Shown in pieces: positions 1 to 5,601 of a stretch of DNA of 6,944 nucleotides. Source of the stretch: Pseudomonadota bacterium (lineage in GTDB: Bacteria; Pseudomonadota; Gammaproteobacteria; Acidiferrobacterales; Acidiferrobacteraceae); the NCBI GenBank assembly GCA_021797365.1, contig JAJZZU010000137.1, positions 1-6,944 on the forward strand, given 5' to 3'. How positions within the stretch are numbered: the first letter of the stretch is position 1; each line of letters opens with the position of its first letter. The notes under the pieces were generated by a model that was not told the origin of the DNA, searched no databases, and saw nothing but the letters and a program-made list of their open reading frames with translations. The translations under genes and the position numbers were made by a program.

Positions 1-10
1 GAATGCAGAG

Positions 11-63
11 GTGGACCCCAACCCTTGGACAAAATCTCCGGATCTTTAAGTGGATTATCCGCC
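11..63 (+). repeat. Degenerate copy of an IS3-like terminal region
   Basis: This stretch resembles the one at 106-148 in the same orientation. Both contain GTGGACCCCAA, a GGACA a few bases on, then TTAAGTGGAT (46-55 and 132-141) and a CGCC. The first copy has extra bases between GGACA and TTAAGTGGAT. The 3' copy precedes an IS3-type orfA start, so I read both as transposon left ends. The first may be a remnant of an earlier, related insertion. The bases between the copies (64-105) show nothing I recognise. Confidence 0.5.
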
Positions 64-105
64 GGGTTGATCAAGCGGCCTGTCCCAGAGACACCCCAGC
101 AAGAA

Positions 106-209
106 GTGGACCCCAATTTTAGGACACTGGATTAAGTGGATATTCGCCCCTAAAGTAGCGAGATAAGGAGCGGAATATCATGAGCAAAATACGTCGTAAC
201 CACGCCCCG
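106..209 (+). mobile_element. IS3-family left-end remnant
   Basis: It starts with a terminal-repeat-like TGGACCCCAATTTTAGGACA (107-126) and runs through a leader with AAGGAG (165-170) to an ATG at 180. The first ten codons match the usual IS3 orfA N-terminus (MSK-x-RRNH). The match ends at 209, where a TGT begins that suits the terminus of another element. I infer that the IS3-like element was interrupted after codon 10 of orfA by the IS481-like element. The rest of the IS3 element is not in this window. Assignment rests on the N-terminal motif and leader layout only. Confidence 0.55.
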
Positions 210-317
210 TGTAACATCGGTCGCTTTTTAAGGCTTAAGGCATGCAAAATGTCCCGGGGTCTTTTTGGGTGGCCGAGAGAACGGTCCCTGTTTGAACCTG
301 AGACAATTCCGATGTAG
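180..317 (+). pseudogene. IS3 orfA fragment (first ~10 codons, then foreign sequence)
   Basis: An ATG with AAGGAG nine bases upstream opens a 45-codon frame ending at TAG 315-317. Only residues 1-10 (MSKIRRNHAP) look like IS3-family OrfA, the small HTH protein that binds IS3 ends and supplies the first part of the OrfAB transposase. From codon 11 (base 210) the frame reads into the neighbouring element and resembles nothing, so no helix-turn-helix remains. It is almost certainly non-functional. It matters as a marker of the insertion point. Confidence 0.6.
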
Positions 318-386
318 GAAAGGCCGGCGATCCTCTGATATCGTGGGAAGTTCTCACACTTTTCACAATAGAGAGGGGCCGACCTT

Positions 387-914
387 ATGCATCGTATCCT
401 ATCTGAAATCACCACCATTGCGAAGCATCTCCACGCCATGCGCAACGATCCGGAAGTGTATCGTCCGGAGCGGTGCCCGGATTGCGGCTTTGGGAAACTC
501 TGGGGGCACGGTTGTTACTTCCGCAAGGCGGATCGCGATGAAGGCACCCTGAACCCGGTCACGATTGCGCGCTGGCGTTGTGGGGCTTGCCGGCTCACCT
601 GTTCACGCCTGCCGCTGTGCATTGCGCCCCGGCGCTGGTTCAACTGGTCGGTGCAGGGCGCGGTGCTGGTGTGGGTGCTCCTGGGGCGTTCGCACGGCGC
701 GGCCGCCCACATGGCGTGTGTCAGCCGCCACACCGTAACGAGATGGTGGACGTGGCTTGAAAGGCGCGGCGATGAATTCGCCTTCTTCCTGCGCAATCGC
801 TTCCCGGAGTGGGGGCGAACACCCGATCCGCGCGCCTTCTGGCATCGCGCCTTCGGGGCCATGGCTCTGGCGGAGATCATGGCCTGTCTCGATCGCGAGA
901 TCGCCGTCCCATGA
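387..914 (+). CDS. Zinc-ribbon/HTH accessory protein of IS481-like element (DUF6431-like)
   Basis: A 175-residue protein with a probable zinc ribbon: C30-x2-C33 (CPDCG) and C65-x2-C68 (CGAC), with a conserved HGCY-x-RKADR segment between the pairs. After a conserved CSRLP-x-CIAPRRW stretch (72-84), residues about 97-125 look like a helix-turn-helix (SRHTVTRWW). No catalytic triad is visible, so I infer DNA binding, perhaps of the element's own ends, or a regulatory role for the transposase 130 bases downstream. A homologue of 177 residues occupies the same place in the right arm, and both begin MHRI, which supports this start. GAGAGG lies about ten bases upstream. The frame is intact. The name DUF6431-like comes from memory of such proteins and was not checked; the exact function is unknown. 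Confidence 0.7.
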   Translation: MHRILSEITTIAKHLHAMRNDPEVYRPERCPDCGFGKLWGHGCYFRKADRDEGTLNPVTIARWRCGACRLTCSRLPLCIAPRRWFNWSVQGAVLVWVLLGRSHGAAAHMACVSRHTVTRWWTWLERRGDEFAFFLRNRFPEWGRTPDPRAFWHRAFGAMALAEIMACLDREIAVP

Positions 915-965
915 TGGCTTGCCCCCGGTTCTTGGGAGGACACGCGATTTCGGCCTGAATCGGGC

Positions 966-977
966 ACCCCACACACT
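966..977 (+). other. 12-base block conserved between the two IS arms
   Basis: ACCCCACACACT lies in the spacer between the zinc-ribbon gene and the transposase. The right arm has the identical 12 bases at 6336-6347 on the minus strand, 68 bases before its transposase start against 67 here, while surrounding spacer sequence has diverged. It could be a binding site, an RNA element or a remnant of coding sequence (it reads PHTL in one frame on each side, in different frames relative to the upstream gene). Confidence 0.3.
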
Positions 978-1044
978 CTGGCCGTTTTGCGGCGGCGGGA
1001 TTTTTGTTTCCATGACGCACTTCTGACAATGAAGGGAGTCGATC

Positions 1045-1713
1045 ATGAAGGACGTGAATCCCGTAGCCCTGTTTCGCCTGTCGGTGCTGGGGCCCCTGGT
1101 GAGCCGGGAGCATCTGGCGCGCGGCGAGCTTAAGGCCATCATCCGCGAACTCGCGAGCCGCGAGTATGCCATCCCGGGATCGGACCGCCGGCACGTCGGC
1201 GAGAAGACCATCGAGGCGTGGCTCCACGCTTTTAGGCGCGGTGGCATCGAAGCGCTGACCCCAAAGACGCGCCGCGACCACGGCGTCTCCAAGATCCCCT
1301 CCGAGATTCAGGAGGCCATTCTGGCCGCCAAGGGCGATAACCCGCGCCGTTCCATCCGGATGATTCGGCAATTGCTCGAATCCACCGGCCGGGTGCCGCG
1401 CGGGAGTCTGTCGCGCTCGTCCATCCATCGCCTGCTCAGGCGCAACGGCCTAAGCCGCATCCAGGGGGACGGGGCAAGCCCCGAGGAGCGGCGTAGCTTC
1501 ACCGCCGAATACGCGGGCTCCCTCTGGTATGGTGATGTGCTGCACGGCCCCAAGGTGCCCTTCAAGAAGGCCTTACACAAGGCCTATCTGGTGAGCCTCT
1601 TCGATGACGCGTCGCGGTTGCCCGCCTTCAGCGCCTTCTGCTTTGGCGAAACGGCGCTCGATATCGAAGGGGTGCTGAAGCAGGCCGTCCTGCGGCGCGG
1701 GCTCCCCGCCTAA
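1045..1713 (+). pseudogene. IS481-like DDE transposase, truncated after residue 222
   Basis: Residues about 10-75 and 80-135 are two helix-turn-helix segments that would bind the IS ends. Residue 160 onward begins the RNase H-like integrase core: LWYGDV with the first catalytic Asp at D164, then YLVSLFDDASR (181-191) and the typical LKQAVLRRGLP before the second strand. IS481 proteins normally continue with a YxDNG motif carrying the second Asp and later a Glu. Here the frame ends at G-L-P-A followed by TAA, and that stop is the first three bases of the RIT palindrome. It lacks two of three catalytic residues, so it cannot transpose alone. GGGAG six bases before the ATG fixes the start. Ungapped comparison with the right-arm copy gives about 146/222 identical residues by hand count. 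The product could survive as a DNA-binding fragment. Confidence 0.8.
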
Positions 1714-1730
1714 TGGCGAGCTCGCCATTA
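1711..1730. repeat. Perfect 20-bp palindrome at left RIT terminus
   Basis: TAATGGCGAGCTCGCCATTA is fully self-complementary, centred on GAGCTC. It looks like a core recombination site: two 7-bp half-sites (TAATGGC and its inverse) around a 6-bp symmetric spacer. That reading is inferred from tyrosine recombinase core sites in general. Its first three bases supply the stop codon of the truncated transposase upstream. Confidence 0.9.
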
Positions 1731-1766
1731 GATGGGTAATCAGCAGGACCCAATAATGTTAAGGAA
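1711..1766 (+). repeat. RIT terminal inverted repeat, left (IR next to ritC)
   Basis: It matches the reverse complement of 5546-5601 at 54 of 56 positions. It consists of the 20-bp palindrome, G, two differing bases (AT here, GC in the other copy), then 33 identical bases starting GGGTAATCAGC and ending TTAAGGAA. Similarity fades after 1766. It is the presumed recombinase binding region. TAAT motifs recur at 1711, 1737 and 1754, and inverted at 1727. Confidence 0.9.
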
Positions 1767-1810
1767 ACCCGGGACAGCCCAAGCGTAGCGTTTTTGGGGC
1801 CCGGATTTCC
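1763..1810 (-). terminator. Stem-loop just downstream of ritC, possible terminator
   Basis: Bases 1763-1773 pair with 1800-1810 over 11 positions. One position is C/A on the plus strand but a G-U wobble in minus-strand RNA, so the stem is continuous only in the ritC transcript. A 4-base bulge and a further short pairing (1778-1780 with 1797-1799) extend it. It starts 20 bases after the ritC stop, overlaps the inner four bases of the terminal repeat, and lies between convergent genes. There is only a weak U-rich tail, so it may stabilise or protect the mRNA rather than terminate on its own. Confidence 0.45.
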
Positions 1811-1829
1811 TCGTGATTATTTGGATGCC

Positions 1830-2834
1830 TCAAAGTGAATCAAGCCAACTCAGGATGTCGGCATTTTGCCTCCAACCTGGTGGTTTCTCTTGTCGAACGA
1901 TAGTGTCGACTGCTTCCAGCGCTTTCCGCTTGGTTTCCGTGTCCGCCTGAGCATAATGATTGGTCGTATTCAGGCTCGCATGCCCGAGCCAGCTACGAAT
2001 CACAGTCACGTCAACCCCGGCGGCGATCAAATGGACAGCCATCGCGTGCCGAAAGCGATGTGGTGTAACCTTTTTGCTGTTGAGTGAAGGGGTTTGCTTG
2101 GTGGCAGCAGCGACGTATTGGGCCAGTTTGTAACGGAAGCCCGACGCGCCCAGCGGCTCGCCATATCGATTGGTAAACATCGGTTCCGTATTGGCCCGTG
2201 GCTGGCGCTTGAGCAATGCCTTGAGCAGTTCGACGGTCTCGGGCCAAAGTGGACAGAGCCGCTCCTTGCGGCCTTTGCCAAGTAAGCGAACATACAGGGG
2301 GGATTCGAAGTGAATGGATTGTGGGCATATGTCGAGTGCCTCCTGGATTCTCGCGCCAGTATTGTAGAGAAAGAATAACAGAACATGATCCCGCTGCCCT
2401 TCCAAGTTAGCGCGATTGGGCTGAGCCAGAATGGCACTAACTTCGTCAAGCTCCAACCCACGGACGGCAGGTTTCATGGCGCGTTTGGTTGGAATACCCA
2501 AGACCTCTGCGCACTGTGCTGCTGCCACTGGATCGCGATCGGCGACATATGAGAAGAAACTGCGTAGCGCCGCCAGTCGGCAGTTCCTGGTACCGATCGA
2601 ATCTCTGCGTTCTTCCTCGGTGTACTGAAGAAAGGCCAGGACTTCAGCCGCCGTAAAATCTGACAGGCTCAGTTTGGCCACCATTCGGTCCTTCCGTTTA
2701 GCGACGAAACGCAAGAACAGCCGCCAGGTATCACGGTAGGAGCGGACGGTGTTTTCTGAGCAGTTACGCTGCTGTCCCAACCATTGCAGGAAGAACCCGT
2801 GTAGCAATAGCGGAAAGATGTTTGTCTGTTTCAT
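1830..2834 (-). CDS. ritC: RIT tyrosine recombinase RitC
   Basis: A 334-residue tyrosine site-specific recombinase, expected to cut and rejoin DNA at the RIT ends through a covalent 3'-phosphotyrosine. A single SAM-like core-binding domain spans about residues 6-110. The catalytic domain follows with R162 (NTGAR), K187 (LGKGRKER), H259-x2-R262 (HRFRH), H285 (LGH) and the nucleophile Y294, so the active site is complete. Layout and length are closest to XerC/XerD. The frame is open upstream to 3017, but I chose the ATG at 2834: it overlaps the ritB stop as ATGA and has GGAGG six bases upstream (2845-2841), whereas a longer start would overlap ritB by about 185 bases. Translation is probably coupled to ritB. 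Last gene of the trio, followed by a stem-loop and the terminal repeat. Confidence 0.88.
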   Translation of the reverse strand: MKQTNIFPLLLHGFFLQWLGQQRNCSENTVRSYRDTWRLFLRFVAKRKDRMVAKLSLSDFTAAEVLAFLQYTEEERRDSIGTRNCRLAALRSFFSYVADRDPVAAAQCAEVLGIPTKRAMKPAVRGLELDEVSAILAQPNRANLEGQRDHVLLFFLYNTGARIQEALDICPQSIHFESPLYVRLLGKGRKERLCPLWPETVELLKALLKRQPRANTEPMFTNRYGEPLGASGFRYKLAQYVAAATKQTPSLNSKKVTPHRFRHAMAVHLIAAGVDVTVIRSWLGHASLNTTNHYAQADTETKRKALEAVDTIVRQEKPPGWRQNADILSWLDSL

Positions 2835-4204
2835 GGTTGGCCTCCGATAGACCCCTGAAGTGCCCCTGCCGCAAACGTATGGAAGCGATTGCTGGCTTCC
2901 TGCAGAAGCTCCTGGGTGATGGTCAGGTAAATCAGGGTCGAGTTGATGTCCTTGTGCCCGAGATAGGTTGCGAGATAAGGTAACCGAGATTGTGGATTGA
3001 TTCCTTCGCGGTACCAAGCCAGCATTCTGTTCACCACAAACGAATGCCTTAGATCATGTCCTCTCGGTCCAATACGTCCCGGTTGCGGCTTGAACCCGGC
3101 ACGTCGAATGACTTCCCGTATCAGCTTGCCGGTGCTAACGTAAGAGTAAGAGCCGACGGGCTGCTGATGCCAGAACAAACCGGCGTTGATGTCTGTGGAT
3201 GCGCCCGCTCGGCGCCTAGCCTCAAGATACTCGTTCAATGCCGCTATCACGCTGGGTGCCAATGGTAGACGCCGCGACTTGAAGAACTTGCTCTCGCGGA
3301 TTTCTATCGTCGCCTCTCCCAGATCAATATCACCCACAGTCAAATGCGCGAGTTCGCCCACTCGAAGGCCCGCGCAATACGACAACACGAGCATCGTATA
3401 GACAGTCAGTGGTCGTAAGGGCGCATGAGGAGACGGAAGGCTGCGAGCGGTCTCGAGCAACCGTCGTACATCCTTGTCTGAAAAAATGTAGGGGCTGCGG
3501 CGCGCTTGGCGCGCTTGCTGCTCCAAACGGGGATCCTTGGCTGGCATGGCGACCGATGCATCCTGACGACGTAATGCTCTTGCCAGGATGCGCGCGGTGC
3601 TGACGCACTCGAACGCGCGCTGCGCTGTTGGCGCATTGCCCGTCCATTCGCGGATGAGCACGTCAAGGGATTGACTAGCTAGGTCGGGACGGTTCTGCAG
3701 GAATCGATCAAGCCGAAGAAAGGCAGCGGCGCGGGTGGCATAGCGGTACCCCATCGCCTGCTTAAGCAGGATATAGTCGTGCATTGCTGATCCCAGAAAA
3801 CTTGCGAATCGCGGCGGCGGACGCAACGCTTCGAGAGCCGCGGCTGGATCGCCCGCAAGCAGCGCCCGAACGATGGATGTGGTGTCGCTTCGGCCGTAGT
3901 CCTGACGCAATTGTGCCAGCGGGTTGTTGGCGAGCAATCCATCGATCACGCGCCAATCCAGGAATCGATCCACCATACGAGCCCGGTGGATCACCATATG
4001 ACGCGGCCAGACGGTACTGCGATCGCGTAACCAACCCTCGATGATTTGCCGCGATACGACACCGTTTGGTGAATGCTGCATGACGAAACGTTGAAATCCG
4101 TCAAGGACCGAACGATAGACTCTGGTACTACCTTTCGTCTTAAGGTGGAGTTGACGCACAAAGCTCTGCAACGCGCTGCTTTCTATGTGGGGTGTCGAGT
4201 TCAT
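2831..4204 (-). CDS. ritB: RIT tyrosine recombinase RitB
   Basis: A 457-residue tyrosine recombinase, the largest of the trio. Catalytic residues visible: R281 (CAGLR), a lysine in the beta-hairpin SKFFKSRRLPL (K306 or K309), H383-x2-R386 (GHDLRH), H417 (YLGH) and nucleophile Y426. The N-terminal half appears to hold two helical DNA-binding segments, about 10-100 and 133-225, against one in RitC. The start at 4204 is well supported: GGAGGTGA (4219-4212) lies seven bases upstream and ATGA overlaps the ritA stop. The gene likewise overlaps ritC by four bases. The arrangement suggests the three proteins are made together and act as one complex, each with a distinct role at the ends. Individual roles are not deducible here. 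Confidence 0.88.
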   Translation of the reverse strand: MNSTPHIESSALQSFVRQLHLKTKGSTRVYRSVLDGFQRFVMQHSPNGVVSRQIIEGWLRDRSTVWPRHMVIHRARMVDRFLDWRVIDGLLANNPLAQLRQDYGRSDTTSIVRALLAGDPAAALEALRPPPRFASFLGSAMHDYILLKQAMGYRYATRAAAFLRLDRFLQNRPDLASQSLDVLIREWTGNAPTAQRAFECVSTARILARALRRQDASVAMPAKDPRLEQQARQARRSPYIFSDKDVRRLLETARSLPSPHAPLRPLTVYTMLVLSYCAGLRVGELAHLTVGDIDLGEATIEIRESKFFKSRRLPLAPSVIAALNEYLEARRRAGASTDINAGLFWHQQPVGSYSYVSTGKLIREVIRRAGFKPQPGRIGPRGHDLRHSFVVNRMLAWYREGINPQSRLPYLATYLGHKDINSTLIYLTITQELLQEASNRFHTFAAGALQGSIGGQP

Positions 4205-5448
4205 GATGACGTCACCTCCACCGGGATCTCAAGGGAAACCGCGCGCAGATCTGCGGTAGCCAGCTTGAGATAGATCATCGTCGAGGCCGCGGATCGGTGG
4301 CCCAAAATATCTCCGATCTGCTTTAGAGGAACATGGGCGCGAAGCAAGCTTACGGCTCTGGCGTGACGAAATGCATGGGCGCCATGTTTGCCCGTTGGAT
4401 GAATGTTGGCCTGCGTGAGACGGCCCTGGATCATCTGGTAGAGTGAAGATAGACGACGATAGGGTGCAAGTGTGCGAATGAATATCTCGCGCCTAGATGT
4501 CTCGGGACGACCATTGCGTAGGTACGCCAAAATGGCTTCACCAACGGTGCTAAGCAACGGCAGGCTGGATTCGCTGCCTGTCTTTGATCGTCGGATATAG
4601 AGTCTGTCCGTACGCCAATCGACATCCTCAAGTTGCAGACGCACGACTTCCAAATCCCGCAGGCCATAGGTATCGAGTAAAAGGAGAATGGCGTAGTCGC
4701 GCAATCCTTTGGGAGAGCGATCCTGGCGTACTGATTCGATAATGGCGCGCACCTCTTCATCGCGGAACGCTGAAGGAATGGTCTCCAACGCATACAGCTT
4801 CGGCGCAATGACAAGCCGTGCGATGTCGCGCGTGATGCGCCGGGTCAAATGTAGATAACGCAGGAAGGAGCGTAGCTGGCAGGCCATCAATTTCCTGCTT
4901 CGCCGACTCAGTGTCGATGCACGGGAGGTCATATACGCATCGACAAGCTCACAAGTAAGGTCCGGCATTCTGACCGAACCGCCACGCTCACTAAGCCATC
5001 TTAGGAATCGCTCTCCTTCATTACGACGACCAGAAATTGTCTCCCTAGCCAGTCCGCGGTCGGTGAGCAGCCACTGCGCGTACCCTTGGCAAATCTGCCG
5101 TTGGAATGCCTCGGTCGGTGTTGACGGAACAGCAGTGGGTGGCCACTGACCACGGATAACTCGCATCAGCGTGTGGAGACTACTAGCCTGCGCGCTTCCC
5201 AAGCTATAGCCTGATTTCGGTAGATGCCCATGATTGCGACGATATCGCTGTCGTTCGTTGCGCAAATACCGCGAAACGTCCGTCAGTTCCGTATCGGCGA
5301 CGGCGATGTTGTGCTTTGCAAGGTACTCAAGAAATCGTCGCGCTTGAGCAATGTATACGCGGCTGTTCTTTTCCGAATAGGATTCGGTTCTCAGGTGGGC
5401 GGCGAACTGTGCAAGTAACGATTCATTACAGGATTGATCAGATGACAT
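4201..5448 (-). CDS. ritA: RIT tyrosine recombinase RitA
   Basis: A 415-residue tyrosine recombinase, first gene of the trio. Active-site residues: R264 (YGLR), K289 (RRSKTGSESSLPL), H358-x2-R361 (HAFRH), H384 (LGH) and nucleophile Y393, in the usual order. Two SAM-like core-binding segments seem to precede the catalytic domain, about 10-65 and 118-205; each has the pattern of a long helix carrying an (R/Q)-x2-RFL motif. AGGAG (5460-5456) is seven bases upstream of the ATG at 5448, supporting the start. The leader to the terminal repeat is 97 bases and holds a weak promoter candidate. The gene runs in the same direction as the truncated transposase in the right arm, so read-through from that IS could also express it. 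Confidence 0.88.
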   Translation of the reverse strand: MSSDQSCNESLLAQFAAHLRTESYSEKNSRVYIAQARRFLEYLAKHNIAVADTELTDVSRYLRNERQRYRRNHGHLPKSGYSLGSAQASSLHTLMRVIRGQWPPTAVPSTPTEAFQRQICQGYAQWLLTDRGLARETISGRRNEGERFLRWLSERGGSVRMPDLTCELVDAYMTSRASTLSRRSRKLMACQLRSFLRYLHLTRRITRDIARLVIAPKLYALETIPSAFRDEEVRAIIESVRQDRSPKGLRDYAILLLLDTYGLRDLEVVRLQLEDVDWRTDRLYIRRSKTGSESSLPLLSTVGEAILAYLRNGRPETSRREIFIRTLAPYRRLSSLYQMIQGRLTQANIHPTGKHGAHAFRHARAVSLLRAHVPLKQIGDILGHRSAASTMIYLKLATADLRAVSLEIPVEVTSS

Positions 5449-5493
5449 GAGGGGGCTCCTTTTCTGGCGGAAGTCAAGGATGACACACTCAAA

Positions 5494-5523
5494 ATTATGC
5501 GCAGGAAATTCTGGCCAAATTAA
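5494..5523 (-). promoter_or_regulatory. Possible ritABC promoter
   Basis: On the minus strand, TTAATT (5523-5518) and CATAAT (5499-5494) are separated by 18 bases and lie 45 bases before the ritA start. The -10 matches TATAAT at five of six positions, but the -35 at only three of six. It is the best sigma-70-like pair seen in the short leader; evidence is weak. Confidence 0.35.
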
Positions 5524-5545
5524 GACGGCCCTTGGGGTTCAGGCG

Positions 5546-5601
5546 TTCCTTAACATTATTGGGTCCTGCTGATTACCCGCCTAATGGCGAGCTCGCCATT
5601 A
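5546..5601 (-). repeat. RIT terminal inverted repeat, right (IR next to ritA)
   Basis: Inverted partner of 1711-1766. Read on the minus strand it has the palindrome, GGC instead of GAT, then the same 33 bases to TTAAGGAA at 5546. The two-base difference immediately inside the palindrome is the only mismatch between the repeats. Confidence 0.9.
5582..5601. repeat. Perfect 20-bp palindrome at right RIT terminus
   Basis: Identical to the palindrome at 1711-1730. Here too, its outermost three bases (5601-5599, minus strand TAA) are the stop codon of the interrupted transposase, directly after its P-A codons. Confidence 0.9.

Larger units (their letters stand above)
210..1710 (+). mobile_element. 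IS481-like element, 5' part only (left arm)
   Basis: A two-gene insertion sequence: a zinc-ribbon/HTH protein followed by a DDE transposase. The proposed left end is TGTAACATCGG at 210, because the IS3 orfA reading stops there and IS481 elements commonly begin with TG. The leader 210-386 contains no gene and no convincing promoter. The element is cut at 1710, where the RIT terminal palindrome begins; its 3' half and right end are absent. A second, inverted and diverged copy lies at 5602-6944 and is cut at the same codon. The arm is clearly richer in G+C than the RIT core. Confidence 0.65.
1711..5601 (-). mobile_element. RIT (recombinase-in-trio) element, apparently complete
   Basis: Two 56-bp inverted repeats (1711-1766 and 5546-5601, 54/56 identical) enclose three overlapping tyrosine recombinase genes and nothing else. 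A trio in which all three genes are tyrosine recombinases, arranged ritA-ritB-ritC, is the definition of RIT elements. Tn554-type elements also have three genes, but the third is not a recombinase. All frames are open and all active-site residues are present, so the element may be active. It has no passenger gene. The outer boundary is taken as the palindrome because reading through it gives an in-frame stop on both sides, so it cannot be part of an intact transposase. Confidence 0.85.

Noticed and set aside
292..320. Promoter for the left zinc-ribbon gene (TTGAAC, 17 bases, TAGGAA)
   Set aside because: The -10 matches only three of six positions and nothing else supports it.
603..1292. Long minus-strand open frames over the left arm (515-976, 603-1292, 877-1428) and plus-strand frames over the right arm (5584-6117, 6101-6613, 6216-6803)
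   Set aside because: They are antisense shadows of the G+C-rich IS genes, with no recognisable domain and no good ribosome site.
1711..1730. Palindrome as a target-site duplication or as part of the transposase gene
   Set aside because: It reads TAA in frame in both arms, so it is not from a functional transposase, and it is continuous with the conserved inner repeat; a chance 20-bp target palindrome in two diverged copies is unlikely.
2835..3017. A longer RitC beginning at an ATG at 3017 (61 extra residues)
   Set aside because: The extension lies wholly inside ritB, has no recombinase-like sequence, and the ATG at 2834 has GGAGG and an ATGA overlap like its neighbour.
1711..5601. Tn554-like transposon (tnpABC)
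   Set aside because: All three proteins have tyrosine recombinase active sites, whereas TnpC of Tn554 does not. The long palindromic terminal repeats also fit RIT better.
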